Source of the DNA: Odiellus spinosus
Taxonomy: Eukaryota; Arthropoda; Arachnida; Opiliones; Phalangiidae
Assembly (NCBI GenBank): GCA_963920705.1
Contig: OY987225.1
Location: forward strand, 17,315,492 to 17,379,491
Length of the DNA: 64,000 bases
Direction: 5' to 3'
The notes below the pieces were generated by a model that saw nothing but the letters and a program-made list of their open reading frames with translations, was not told where the DNA came from and did not search any database. Shown here one piece after another: positions 1 to 12,780 of this stretch (position 1 is its first letter; each line of letters begins with the position of its first letter). The position numbers and the translations under genes are program-made.

Positions 1-474
1 TGATCATCACGTTTGGTGACCATTCGCCCGCAGCTGGTTCACTATCTGTGGTTCACCTTAATTTGGCAGCGCGTATAAACCTACTCTTTCCTTTATTTCT
101 AAGAATTGTTTACTTAGAAATGTAAGGAGGGTTATTGAAAGAGGGTCCCCAACTTCATGTTGTACGAAATTTGTCACCCGCGAATAAAAGGATGACCTTG
201 TACCATTACAATCCGTGAGAGAGCGGACTAAAACACTCCCCAAGCCCACTCTTCCAGGGAAATCCGAAATTATTCAGGTGCAGCTAAGGCGCCTAGGATA
301 TAGCCTGCTGTAATTTGATGGGAGATGATGTAGGTATGTCACGTGAGTGCGCACCAAAAAAGCGCAGTTAGCTTCTTTGGACACAGAAGCGAGAGAGGAA
401 AACTACGTCATTTTCAGTCATTTCACGGACGGGTTGTGATATACTAGTGGCCGTTCCTCTCATTCATCTTCCTA

Positions 475-1048
475 GATTCTAGCTTCGAGATCGAAATTTG
501 TGTTAAAATCCGCGAAGGAACTAGAGTTTCAAATTTACATATTGGCGAATGAATAACTCGTATAACTTGTATCAATTTCCAATTAAGTAGGAATAAAAAA
601 ATTGCCTTACATTCGGGTATACGTTAATTCGAATAAGAAATGGGTATTTGTTTAGCGAACGGCTAATATCTGATTGACATTCACGATAATCGAATTCGAA
701 ATTTCCATTCTCATAAAACCAACTTCCAGGGGGCTACGGCCATTGGGGTACAAATATTATGATGAATTATCACAATAGATGGCGCGCCTGAGCCTCACTC
801 TATCTCTCGCTCTCGTACCTATCCACGTATTACATCCGTTGCTATGAGAAACGCGTCAAGTCTCGAAGCGCGAGGGAAGGATTACCGCCTAGTTTGTCAA
901 TCAGAATAGGATCAGAGTGGGAACTACGATATCGACATCTCTTAAGAGATGGGCGCGTAAAGAGTGTACCCCATTGGCGAGCTGCCCCTACAAGTTCCTC
1001 TTCAATTTCGAATTCGTCTATTAACAAACGTTATACGAATTCTAAGCT
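475..1048. mobile_element. MITE family A copy, split by a family F element
   Basis: Matches the about 500-bp repeat seen at 22921, 28038, 33385, 36927, 37862, 42411 and 45463, whose ends carry inverted TAGAGCTCGGAAT / ATTCCGAGCTCTA. Here the repeat stops near 690 and resumes at about 1019, so the 691-1018 element inserted into it. The left end is eroded. Confidence 0.6.
691..1018. mobile_element. MITE family F, nested (TIR CGAATTCGAAATT)
   Basis: About 330 bp bounded by inverted CGAATTCGAAATT and AATTTCGAATTCG. A second, inverted copy lies at 18115-18445. Both share the ATGGCGCGCC and GAGAAACGCGTC internal words. No coding capacity. Confidence 0.7.
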
Positions 1049-3040
1049 CCATATATTAGCCTGGTAATTTTACCAGGGTAAATTACCGATTAATCAGTTA
1101 TATTACTTTCATACAAAGTACAAAAAACTGGCAACAATATAACTTTGTAGATTGTATACAATTTGAAGGAATGTGGTGCATGAATAGGATTAATACGCTT
1201 TCTTTTGGTAATATATTTATCGCACGCGCTAGACACGCGACCATTTGAAGCTATTACGCGTCTTTTCCATCTAGAATTAAAGAGATATAGGCCTAGTATT
1301 ATTATACATCGTCTTTCCCAAATTCTGACGGCCAACAAAAAATCTTCCCCTCTCATCCACGGCCCGAGGATATAATAGCGATATAAACATTCTAAAGCCT
1401 TCGAAATATCTTTGCCGTTTCCCGCTACGCTATTCGTAATTGAAGGTTGGGGACCACGACGGAATGGGCGGCATAAATTAAACCTATATACGAAGTCTGC
1501 GAAAGAACATTTTTTTCTACACTTTCTCTTTACATCAGAGCCGCGCGAATATATGACCTTCAAATACTAACTGAGAAGCTCATGTTTATGAAATACTAAT
1601 GATCTAAATAAGTCCAAAAACAACATTACCCAATCAAAATACGAATAAACAAGACGGATCGTCATTATGGTCCGAAAAAAATGAAAAAAAAAAAAAAAAA
1701 AAATCATGTAGATAAAAAACTAATTTTTCGAATTTAAAGGGCGACTAAAAGGAATCGTGTGTAATAATTTAATTTTAAGTTTTCTTAGACCATGAAATAT
1801 GTTATTTAGTACAAAAAAATGGATCTAAATTAGTTAAATTGTGCAAAAACTATATTTAAATGAGTATTTTTAAATATCGATCACCATTTTGAATCTCGCT
1901 CTGGACATAAAGGGAGGCGAGCCAATCACATCTCGTCTTTTTATTCCAATATTATATATATTTACAAACGGCAAGAGCCCCAAAAGGTGGCGCCACATTT
2001 TCCCATAACGCGTAAGATTTTCCCAAAGAAAATTCTGATTGGCTGGTGTCTCTTTTTCTACATGAAGCAAGATGATCGACGATTGTAATAAGTCGGGGCG
2101 GGGGAGGGGTGAAACGTTGACTTTAAACCTTAATTTTGGAGTAATTAAGCGGAAAGAAATTTCACTGGAGGAAGTGACTTTTTTATTACTGTGTTACTGT
2201 TTTATCAACAAAATAGGTCTTTCAATTTTTCCATCATACTTCCTTTAATTGTGATGACAATTATACCAAAAACAAAGATTGCGAACCTAATGTTCTGAAA
2301 ATTATTTGTCCATGTACTTAATACTTTAATACTTGGAGGGGGTAGCGGACTGATCCAGGGTTCAAGGTTAATTGTCACCATTTCATTCACCAACATAATG
2401 TTTTTGTTTTTGCGGTGGAAATAAAGGAGTACTTGTTTTCAAAATATTGGATTATACAGGACACAAAATTTGGTTTAATATTATAGTATAGGACTAAAAT
2501 GATCCCAAATAAAGGATTTTATAGGACTAATTTAGTAAAAATATCTTTTTAAAAATGAAATTTTATTTTCAAGTTATACGTAGACGCGGATCTGTTGAAT
2601 TTGTTTAAATATTTAGGACTCGCCCCAACCCTTAAGAGTTAGGGTGAATTTCCTCCACAGCTTCAGGATGCTCCAGCTCTAATTGTGATAGGCAATATAC
2701 AAATCTGCTTACGCCAATTATAAGTCAAAGGTTTTCGACAGCGCGGCTATATTTTTTGATCACGAAATGTCTGTTAACTCAAAATTACAGACCTTGATGG
2801 GCTATTTCAAGGAAATGTTTGAAAATATAGCATTTGATAGGACCCCTGGGATGCCGGGTACTTAAACGCGTGTGCCAGTCTCCCCTTCCTAGTTTCAAAG
2901 CTTCGAAGTTACTCAAAATAGAGGGTTCCATACGTTTTCTCCCGATACCACCATCAAAAACCGCTCAAATAGAAGTGCAATTGCTCAACTTAAACCCCGA
3001 ATGTTAGAGTATCTGGGGCCCTATTTTGAATCCTTCCTAA
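1049..3040. other. No gene recognised
   Basis: A/T-rich sequence with an A-run (about 1683-1702). A 157-codon minus-strand ORF (1563-1090) has no recognisable motif. Nothing else supported. Confidence 0.5.
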
Positions 3041-3045
3041 ATCTA

Positions 3046-3150
3046 GTTTCCGATCGAAATCTATAGTTTCCGATCGAAATCTATAGTTTCCGATCGAAAT
3101 CTTTAGTTTCCGATCGAAATCTATAGTTTCCGATCAAAATCTAGTTTTCG
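3046..3150. repeat. 20-bp tandem repeat, about 5 units
   Basis: Unit AGTTTCCGATCGAAATCTAT repeated about five times with few changes; an inverted, diverged relative (GATTTCGATCGAAAACTAG) follows at about 3215-3240. Confidence 0.9.
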
Positions 3151-3387
3151 ATTGAAAACTGTAAATTCCCTCTTATAGTTCTATTATATTACGTGTGTCT
3201 AAAAGAGGAAATCTGCAGATTTCGATCGAAAACTAGATTTCGACACTCCGTTTTGAACTGTCAGTCGGTTCCCTCCTCTGTAAATCCTCCAAGCTTAATA
3301 GTGAATTAGTTCCACGATGCGGAATAATAGAGTATATCCAGATTAACACAGACCTATTTTCACGTGTTTAACGCTCGCGCGCTAAAG

Positions 3388-3476
3388 CCGGATTCACACA
3401 GACCTCGTTTCACGCTAGCGTGCTAATGGTACTTCAATTAGCGCACGAGCGTGAAACGCATTAGAATAGGTCTGTG
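3388..3476. repeat. Short inverted repeat / mini-MITE
   Basis: Arms CACACAGACCTCGTTTCACG and the reverse complement of CGTGAAACGCATTAGAATAG..GTCTGTGTG enclose a short AT core. A partial third copy of the arm precedes it at about 3345. Could fold as a long hairpin. Confidence 0.6.
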
Positions 3477-3489
3477 TGCATCTGCCTTA

Positions 3490-4070
3490 AAAGGACTGAT
3501 CGAATTTTAAATGAGCGTCAAGGGGTTCAGTCTAACTGATGGACCTTTAAATGATCGCCAAGCGGTTTGAATCCAATTAATCGACTTTTAAATTATAGAT
3601 AATGGGTTTTGTCCAATTGATCGACTTTCAAATGAATCACAAGGATTTTTTTCCCGAATTGATCGACTTTCAAATGATTTACAACGGGGTTTTGCCCAAT
3701 TGATCGACCTTTAAATGAGCGCCAAGGGGTTTTGTCTAAGTGATCAACTTTCAAATGAACCATAAGTTAGTTTTTTCTCCAATTAATCTACTTTCAAATG
3801 ATCACGGAGGGTTTGAACTCAATCGACTTTCAAATGATCGATAATGGGTAATTGATCGACTTTCAAATGATCGATAATGGGTAATTGATGGACTTTCAAA
3901 TGATCGATAATGGGTAATTGATCGACTTTCAAATGAATCACAATTATGTTTTTCCTAATTGATCGATCTTTAAATGAGCGTCAAGGGGTTTTGTCTAATT
4001 GATCGACTTCCAAATGAATCACAAGGGTTTTACTAAATTGATCAACTTTCAAATGGCTTAGGTAAGGCTA
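3490..4070. repeat. Degenerate tandem array (GATCGACTTTCAAATGA)
   Basis: About 14 diverged units containing ATTGATCGACTTTCAAATGA with spacer lengths from about 32 to 50 bp. Three units at 3830-3935 are nearly identical (unit includes TCGATAATGGGTAATTGATC), suggesting a recent local expansion. Confidence 0.85.
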
Positions 4071-4079
4071 TCTTAGGTT

Positions 4080-5865
4080 ATTTTTTAAATTCAAATCCTC
4101 GCGATCATTCGAAAGTCGATCACTTGGACGTAAATTTCAAATTACATTTAGAACTCTGTCCAGCCTGACGTCAAAGCACTCACTAGCTAGAATCTGGTTT
4201 GAATACCAGACTGTAAGTATGATAAAATACGAGGCCACAATTTTAAAATGCAATTTTTTTACACTTTGATCTCACCTTATTCGAATAAAATGAATAACTT
4301 CTTCATAAATTTTCCAGCGAATTTTTAGCCCGGGGTATGGTTTTTTTTATAAATAATTCTTTGAGGTATTCAAGAGATCAAGTAGTTAGCGAATCGCTAT
4401 CTATATACTCATCCACTACAGAGTGGCCGTTCGAAGTCTAGTGACTTCATGATAAAAATCTTATTAAAAGCTCTCAAGCCGGCGTTTAAGCTGCGGGGTA
4501 AATTTTTACGAATATTTAACGACTCCTATCGCGTGCCGTTCGTGTGTTAGATTATAAAAAAATTCACTATATCTTTCCTTACCAAAAAAAAAAAAACTTT
4601 ATAAGCCCATCCAAGTTTAACAGCTTCTGAGCTAGCAGAGATTTCGATTAAAAAAATTGTAACTATTTTATCTCAAATACGCTTGGATATAATTTGCTTT
4701 AGAACATTTTTCACGTTTATTCAAGTGTTAATAATATGGCAAGGCATAAACTATAACAGATTTTGCTTAGCTTTTGAAAATGTAGCTATAAAATAAGATG
4801 GTTCGTCTGGCCAGCTAGAATTACGACATGGTTAGAGCTTGCAATTCGTATAATTTTTATTAATTGGATAAAATCTACTAAATTCTGATGCGTATATTAT
4901 CTGTTTGATGAAAAATAGACTATTTTTAATTAGAGTTAACTTATTCGAAGATAAAGTAAAAAATATAATCCATATCCGTTTTTATTCAAAAATGGCCTTA
5001 TCTTAGAATATTATCCGCGTTATACGTTCGGATAAAAAAAATCAAAATTTATTTTCGTGAAAAATAACGAATAAAAAGATGATTTTAAAATCCTAGTTTC
5101 GTTGGTTTATATATATTCTTCAAATTAAAAGTCAATTAGAAATATTTTTCTTATATTTTAGACTAAATCTAAAACTGTGAATTTTCTTATCCATCGTTAT
5201 ACGTTAGAATACTAGTACTTTGTAGATAAAACGACAAACGCTTATCTTCGGGTAAACATTATACATTTAACAATTTGTACGAATATGCAAATTTCATTTT
5301 TTAGTTAGCAACAATTTTATCCGAAAATAAAATATCTGATAATGGATATCCGATTCCGACCTCTAACCTTATTTCATCCAAACGCCGAGCCATAAGTAGG
5401 CGGCGAGCTTAATTAATGCAAGGGCCGATTTGCATAAAAAATATATATGGTGACGTGTGGATCTCCTATATTATCCCTAATCCATGATCTCGAAGACTGC
5501 TTGGAACGATTTAAGACGTTCATAAACGTTTAAAAATATAGTAGCCGTTATTATTTGCCTATTTTAGGACAATTAGTTGGACAATTAGGAGGTAAGTTAA
5601 ATATATATTTCTTGAGTAATTGAAAGTACCTAATTATATTGATATAAAAATGCAGGAATGTGTATTTAAGCCTTGGATCATAAGCATTAATGTGAAACGC
5701 CAAGGCTGTGAAACGTCAGTAAAAGTCATGATGTGCTTTTTTTCTTTTACAACAAAAAAGTTGTAACTTCTTTTGTAATGGTCTTGGGTATTATTACGTT
5801 TCTCATAGTACTCTTTTACATCATTTTCGGAGAATATTGGAACATTTCTTGTGGATTTAATACCC
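4080..5865. other. No gene recognised
   Basis: AT-rich, short A and T runs. The piece ATCCAAACGCCGAGCC at about 5377 is an isolated end of the family B element (see 31855 and 35436). Confidence 0.5.
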
Positions 5866-7295
5866 GGGTCATTCCATATGGTTTCACCTAGGCATGTAAC
5901 CATGGGTCGGCAGATCTTAATGAAATTTGGTACACTTGTTTCTATGCTTAAAAAACTAGGATTCCCAGATTTTAAGATGAAAATAAAAATAATTGAATTT
6001 TTGGCGAAATTTAGAGTAAACCCCCAAGATTTTTAGAACGTCAGCGACAAAAAATTATGCTCTTGCGAAAATACCAATATCTTTCTGGCGCCTCGGTTGA
6101 TTCTTTGGAATTTACTCATGTTTAAAGAGTAAAAGGCGAGGAATCCGATGGTCATCTCCAAAATGGTATACCTCTTTTAGTTTTTTTGTTGTTAATTTTT
6201 TTAAATTTCGCGGGGGTCCTACACAGTGACGTGTGACGCCATGAGGTCCAACTTTTAAAATTTTTATTTTCACTTTTTTTAAGACCCCGAGGTCACATCA
6301 TTCACCTAGTATATGTTTGGTTCTTGGTATTTGTTTCGTATCTAATTGGTAATCAAAAACAAAAGTTTCAAATTTTTGGGATTTATATTACGTACAGGGT
6401 GTTTCGAAAATGGTGATAGGATCGAGCTCTATTGGATTCTATGGGTCATTTTAAGACGAAAATGTTCTATGACGTTTTGGCGTACGGGGCGCCGTTTAAT
6501 AGTTACTAAATGATTCATGCGCGGATGACCACTTAAAAGTACATTAATAAACGTATACTCAATGATAAAATACGTTTAAAAGCACGCACTTGATAATAAT
6601 TGATTTTAGCATTGAGTATACGGGTCATCCGCACATGAATCATTTCGTAACTCTTAAACGGCGCCCCGTACGACAAAACGTCATAGAACATTTTCGTCTT
6701 AAAATAGCCCATAGAATCCAATTTAGCTCGATCCTATCACCATTTTCGAAACACCCTGTACATAATATAAATATAAAAATCCCAAAAATTTGAAACTTTT
6801 GCTTTGTATTACCAATTAGATACGAAACAAATACCAAGAACCAAACATATACTAGGTGAAAGATGTGACCTTGGGGTCTTAAAAAAAGTGGAAATAAATT
6901 TTTTAAAAGTTGGCCCTCATGACGTCACACGTCAGAGTGTAGGACCCCCAGCGAAATTTAACAAATTAAAAACAAAAAAACTAAAAGAGGTAGACCATTA
7001 TCGACATAACCATCGGATTCCTCGCCTTTTACGCTATAAACATGAGTAAATTCCAAAGAATCAACCGATGCGCCAGAAAGATATTGGTATTTTCGCAAGA
7101 GCATAATTTTTTTTCGCTGACGTTCTAAAAATCTTGGGAGTTTACTCTAAATTTCGCCAAAAATTCAATTATTTTTATTTTCATCTTAAAATCTGGGAAT
7201 CCTAGTTTTTTAAGCATAGAAACAAGTGTACCAAATTTCATTAAGATCTGCCGACCCATGGTTGCATGCCTAGGTGAAACCATATGGAATGACCC
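5866..7295. mobile_element. Large foldback element (family G), about 700-bp arms
   Basis: The left arm (5866 to about 6570) is the reverse complement of the right arm (about 6610 to 7295) over nearly its whole length, from GGGTCATTCCATATGGTTTC to GAAACCATATGGAATGACCC. Inside lies the shorter repeat bounded by ACAGGGTGTTTCGAAAATGG, also seen at 17370-17413 and 57781-59130. Short ORFs on both strands here are mirror images of the arms, not genes. Confidence 0.85.
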
Positions 7296-7944
7296 ACCCT
7301 ACTATGGGGAAAATTAATCCTTCTGGTATTCCAGCCGCCATGTTGTTCCGAAATTACTAAGGGCCACGCGATTGGCTATTTATTTGCTACTACTGCCATC
7401 TTTGAAGGAGTCTTTCCAAAACATTTTAAACATCTGCCCCTGTGAAAGGGTCTTCTCCCCAGCATATGAAGATAGGTCTATTGTACGCCAATTGGGAGAT
7501 AATCGCATTTTAGTATGGAGAATTCTCCGAGGGAAATAATTTCATCCTATCACATTTAAAAGGTTCAAGTTTTTAACCCTGCAGACTGTGGCGTCGATAC
7601 AGATAGACTGGGATAGGCTTCAAAGCCTATGTTAAGATTTTCCAGGGGCCCAAATGTGACCTCTAAATATATTCTAATTGGGGCCTCAATTTTTCAAAAT
7701 TTGTATTATCGATACTTGTATAACGTTTTTCAACGTCTAGAACTCATAGAAAAAATTACTTTTATTTTTTTACGAAAGAAATCTGTTTGGCGGTCTCGTG
7801 TTTTTCTTCTGTCGCATTCCTAACCCTACTGATATTGTAATTGCTATTTCAAAATTTCAAACGACTATGCATAGTCGATAAATCAAAAATGACGATTTAT
7901 AATATTGCCTTAAATAAGGAGTACTTAATTATATCCAAAATATA

Positions 7945-8455
7945 TATATGCAGAAGCCGATGAAACCCTCCTTTGAAGTCTATTACTCCCGGGTCTTGTC
8001 TACCCCTCTCTGTATGGGTTATTCTCAAAAGGCGCGATTCGTACGCCTCCTAATACCCTCTTCAGACGAGGCGTACTTAGCCGTGCTTAAATCAGATTTA
8101 ACCGAAGTTTACATAGCCTTCTCAGTTCAATAAACCTCGGTTAATTGTGATTAAACCACGGTTAAGTCTGAATAAACCGGCTAGTTACGCCTCGTCTGAA
8201 AAGGGTATTACGGTAGATGTTTTCATAGCGGGAGCTCGTCGAGCGAATATCTCTAGCAGCCTTGGAGTTCGTCCAAAAAACGTCGTCGTTTGTGGAGAGA
8301 GAGAATTTCCAATTTTCCGTAGACAGGGGGGATGAAGTAGGACCCCTCCGATCTCGTAAAATTGGGAATTTTACCCATACAGAGAGGAGCGCTATATGGA
8401 ACATTGGAGTAGTAGACTTTAAAGGAGGGTTTCATCGGCTTCTGATATATGTTTA
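7945..8455. mobile_element. MITE family I with about 45-bp TIRs
   Basis: Ends are inverted: GCAGAAGCCGATGAAACCCT on the left and AGGGTTTCATCGGCTTCTGA on the right. A second degenerate copy is at about 14205-14760 in an intron of the IR gene. Confidence 0.75.
8059..8203. mobile_element. Small MITE nested in family I
   Basis: About 145 bp bounded by TTCAGACGAGGCGTACTTAG and CTAGTTACGCCTCGTCTGAA, with internal inverted copies of the AACCGAGGTT type word. It lies wholly inside the family I element. Confidence 0.7.
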
Positions 8456-8871
8456 ATTGTGGAGGCGAAAAATAAAAAAAAACGTACGAGATCTCGATGG
8501 GATCATGAAATCTAATGAAGATTTCGAGATCTACCAAAGATCTAAAAAATCAGATACTACGAAAATGTGGGCCTCTAAAAGATATCACCGTAAGTATTCG
8601 CAATCAAGCGTCAAAATTGTGATATTAGACTAAATTTCAGATTCGAATAATAGTTGCCTCATATGATATTATTATATCTGCGGATTAATTATAAAGCATA
8701 CAAATTTACGCTTTACGGAAGCAGTAGGCACCCCACAAATTACTTCATATTACACTCAATTGTCAAGCGTGGGTTTTAAATTATTCAATCTCAATATCGA
8801 AAATAACTATGATAAAACTAACATCCCCACAAAAAACGCAAACATGGAATTTATAAAAACTTACCAGTTTG

Positions 8872-9180
8872 AAGGTCTACGATGAATCCTGTTTGAGTTT
8901 ATAATATCCAAAATTGTTAACACGTAGGTCTGGAAGGTTCACACTTGACGCGATTCGAAAATAAACTTCACGCCCAGAACACGAAAATTTCACTAACGCT
9001 AAACAACACACTCGTCCGGCCTTGGATGGTACTAGAACTCGTGGGTAAACTTTGCCCTACTTTCAGATCATTGTAGAGGTTGAATATTTTTACGCGAATG
9101 GTCTTTCTGACGCGTTTTAGCTTGCTCCATCGGCGTCGGCCACTCGCGGGATGACACCGCATTATTTCATCGTTCGGTTA
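8872..9180 (-). other. Possible 5' exon with strong splice donor
   Basis: On the minus strand a relatively GC-rich block (9180-8960) is followed by CTTCAAACTG and a GTAAGT donor (8874-8869). An Arg/Lys-rich ORF (9162-8968) ends before the donor, so if transcribed the exon is probably a 5' leader. No acceptor partner was identified. Weak. Confidence 0.2.
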
Positions 9181-10790
9181 CCTGAGAAATATTTAAAATA
9201 ATCAATACTTAAAAAACGAGGTTGTGGCAAATCAAATATTATACTTAATAAAATATAAATAGCGATATTTCTGGATATATTAATACAAACAATTGTTTTT
9301 CTGGGATAATTAAAGTATTAAATTGTATTTTTGTGTTCATGTTTTAATGGACACATTAACCTACATTAAGGAAGAGTTAAGCCTGGTCTTATAAGCTAAA
9401 ACAGATGTATGTATTGAACTCCATACAACTCGTTACGCCCGCGGACGAATTACCAAGATTCGATTGCTTAGTTCTTTTGTACTAAGCCTTGTCTTGATGA
9501 AGAACGAGTGAATGTGTTTCTCACACAGCACACTCCAAAATGTTTTGCGGCTATTAATTATAAGGTTAGATTATAAAATACTCAAAGTTACCTTTTATAC
9601 TTGAAGAATGAATCATTATGACTATTGAAAATGCAATCCTCAAACCATTCCGTTAGACCGTTACAAAGGCGACTTTGTAGCCATAAACATGGATTGTAAC
9701 TTGTACCAGGGACAAATTAAAGATTTATACACATAACGTTATCTTACGCCTTGCAATTACTGTAATTTACGTTAGCAATTACGTTTACGAAAATTAAAAC
9801 TGAAATACGAAGCAAAATTGAGGCTACCAACGTCAGTCGTGCAGCGCGTTGCCTAGACTGACGGAAACGACGCTCTAGTTGACTCTTTCCTGAAAAATCC
9901 GCTGGACTCACGACAGCAGTTTTATCTATAACTTATTTGAGAGTCTCTTCAAAATTTCTTATTTACAATTCAGTTATGGGTACCGAAAACACCGCCTCCG
10001 TAGGAAATACATTAAGCACTTCTATATGTGTCGCTGAACACGACTTGAACTTTACCAGCATGGAAAATTAATTTATGAAGTGAATCGGTGTAAATTCGTA
10101 GCCTTTCCAAACTTTACCGATACATTTTCGTATCATTCGAGTCTCAGCCGACACATTTTGCAATTATATTGGCTGCAATGGCTCAGTTCAACGTTAATGT
10201 ATTATAAACGGATACTAGATTCTAGAAATTAGCTCATTAAATCGATTTGGATTGAAATATATGTAAAACCGTCTCTCTATAACCCTGCCCAAACTAACTG
10301 GTGAAGAGTATCTCACGTTTTCAAGAAACACCTTACCCGATTTTCTCGTGGACATACCTGTAGCGCTGCTACGTGACATGTGGCTTATGCAGGGCACCAC
10401 CACATTTCAGCCTTGGATTTACAGACTATCTTGACGCCTCTTTCCCTTTAAAGGGACTATCTGCGCTTTTTAAATCCCCTTTAAAATCCCCTTCTTTTCT
10501 AGTTCAGCAGACGACGTTGACCATAACAAATTGTACTGTCAAAGCCAGGCTGTGTACGCACTCTTTTATTAAGTTAGAATCCTACATCGCTAAAAACGTC
10601 TTGACTCATGAAATATGTAAACAAGAGCTACAATTATTTAACAGCGTATCGAAATAAAATACGTCTTTTGAATTACTCAAAACCTGTGAAATTTATTAAA
10701 ATAGCTTTGATTATTTAAATGAAATACTATATACAAAGGCTGGACGAAAATTCCATACTTGGCTTAATGATAATTGGTTGCCCCTGCGCG
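9181..10790. other. No gene recognised
   Basis: Ordinary intergenic-looking sequence; short ORFs only, none with a recognisable motif. Confidence 0.5.
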
Positions 10791-10796
10791 ACTTTC

Positions 10797-11395
10797 GGGT
10801 GAACGCGATAATTGGGTGAACGCGATAATTGGGTGAACGCGATAATTGGGTGAACGCGATAATTGGGTGAACGCGATAATTGGGTGAACGCGATAATTGG
10901 GTGAACGCGATAATTGGGTGAACGCGATAATTGGGTGAACGCGATAATTGGGTGAACGCGATAATTGAGTGAACGCGATAATTGAGTGAACGCGATAATT
11001 GAGTGAAGGCGATAATTGAGTGAACGCGATAATTGAGTGAACGCGATAATTGAGTGAACGCGATAATTGAGTGAACGCGATAATTGAGTGAACGCGATAA
11101 TTGAGTGAACGCGATAATTGAGTGAACGCGATAATTGAGTGAACGCGATAATTGAGTGAACGCGATAATTGAGTGAACGCGATAATTGAGTGAACGCGAT
11201 AATTGAGTGAACGCGATAATTGAGTGAACGCGATAATTGAGTGAACGCGATAATTAAGTGAACGCGATAATTGAGTGAACGCGATAATTAAGTGAACGCG
11301 ATAATTGAGTGAACGCGATAATTGAGTGAACGCGATAATTGAGTGAACGCGATATTTGAGTGAACGCCATAATTGGTTGAACGTGATAAATGGAG
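10797..11395. repeat. 17-bp minisatellite, about 35 units
   Basis: Unit GTGAACGCGATAATTGG in the first ten or so copies and GTGAACGCGATAATTGA in most later ones, so two variants are sorted into blocks. Because 17 is not a multiple of 3, the open minus frame has a 17-residue period; the 223-codon ORF there is an artefact. Confidence 0.97.
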
Positions 11396-11866
11396 TAACC
11401 GTCTCCCGTTCCGGGCGTGGTTTCGCGTGCGGCAATTAGTGGACAAGTGATGGTCGCTCACGATTGGGCGGGGGTGTTATGCGCTACCCTGCAAGGTGCA
11501 CCTGCTTAAGGGGGAAGTAAAAGGTTTTGTGTTTTGAGAAAAAAATCCTAGATGGCGTTGAAATTGGTCTCTTAAAAAATATTTTAATTTCATTTTTTTT
11601 CGCTAAACAAATATAAAGTGGAAGATAGGGAGTAAAAAACACGCGAGATGACGTCAATAAACCTAAAAACGGGCGAATTATTTCTTTTTTCCGTTGCCCG
11701 TATAACAAACAGGACGGCGATTTCGCGAAATCGCGATTTTCGATAGGTAGCGACATCTTTGACTTTTCCTCGTAACTACCGAAAAATCCGCTTTCTTCCA
11801 ATTATAAAATAGTTCAACTAGTCCGTCATCTTTTATAAACATTCATTACGTACTTCATTCGCGTCG

Positions 11867-12074
11867 CTATACATAGTTTTCAGTAAAGGGGCAAAAGAAA
11901 ATTCCACCCCTCTTACCCAGCTTTGCTTTCATTCCCAGGTTGCCAGGAGCTTGTGAGTGCAGTTCAGAACAGATCAGTTTCAAAACTGAACTCTAGCCTT
12001 TCCCTCTGCACTCACAAGTGGTTGGCAACATGGGGGAACGGCACTTACCCCCTTTAGTGAAAACTATGTATTAA
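11867..12074. mobile_element. MITE family E (TIR ACATAGTTTTCA)
   Basis: About 205 bp bounded by ATACATAGTTTTCAGTAAAG and GTGAAAACTATGTAT. The inside repeats GTTGCCAGGAGCTTGTGAGT / ACTCACAAGTGGTTGGCAAC as an imperfect hairpin. Other copies: 13494-13718 and part of one at 26060-26205. Confidence 0.75.
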
Positions 12075-12329
12075 TTAAAATCCAAACGATAGAAATCGGA
12101 CCAGGAGTTATCGCGTAACAACGACAAAAAGAATCGAACCTTTAACGATTAGTATTTTAATTTCTGTTTAGAATTTCGGTTAAATAATAATTCATCAAAT
12201 AGTTCAATTATTCTATTTTTGAATAGTGTTTACCGTTTATTTTTACGGGCTTTAGTTTTTCCGTAACAAGTTCACGAAAACACCAGGATTTCAGAATTAA
12301 CCGCTCACTTCCCCCTTAACAATCAAAAC

Positions 12330-12420
12330 TGATGATAGTATTACGCTACTGGGCGTTGTTTACTTTTATGGAATAAAGTGATAGACTTTTGAATTAACAT
12401 ATAGATATCGTCTATCAATT
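12330..12420. mobile_element. Solo end of family D element
   Basis: Matches only the outer end of the family D repeat (GGGCGTTGTTTACTTTTATG, GATAGACTTTTGA). Confidence 0.5.
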
Positions 12421-12566
12421 ACAATATTGTGCAGCTGAGATTCAGTCAAAAGAAATCCAACGGGATTCTATTGAATGGTATACATGTACAGTACATACTT
12501 TTCCAATAAATGTGCATGAGAATTCGTGGTTCCTAGTGAGAAATTTGTGATATATAATATTTTAAA

Positions 12567-12780
12567 TTAATATGTTTTGAAAAACAAACTACTTATAATT
12601 TTAACTACTATGGAAATAAGAATTCCTGCAATGAATATTATTAGCGGAAATGTAATTTTTCTAATATCGATGGTTTCTTCCGTTTCCAGCGTTGCCACGT
12701 CCCGCAAGCACAAATCTCCCAAAATAGTGTGTTTCCTAAGATCGTACGAAAAGCATCCTGACTCGACGAAAGGTTGAGTT
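12567..12780 (-). CDS. IR gene exon 8 (last helix and stop)
   Basis: Acceptor TTTTTTTGCAG. It encodes residues 344-414 and a TAA stop at 12569-12567. Begins TQPFVESGCF, fitting the 'i...vesGl' motif before the final helix. The helix (FPLIIFIAGILISIVVKII) is followed by a short cytoplasmic tail. Confidence 0.75.

Noticed and set aside
6533..7049. Several 62-81-codon ORFs on both strands
   Set aside because: They lie in the mirrored arms of the foldback element and duplicate one another.
10797..11395. CRISPR-like array
   Set aside because: Units are contiguous with no unique spacers; eukaryotic minisatellite.
10764..11435. 223-codon minus-strand ORF
   Set aside because: It is the 17-bp minisatellite read in a stop-free frame; repeats of 17 residues simply reflect three unit lengths.
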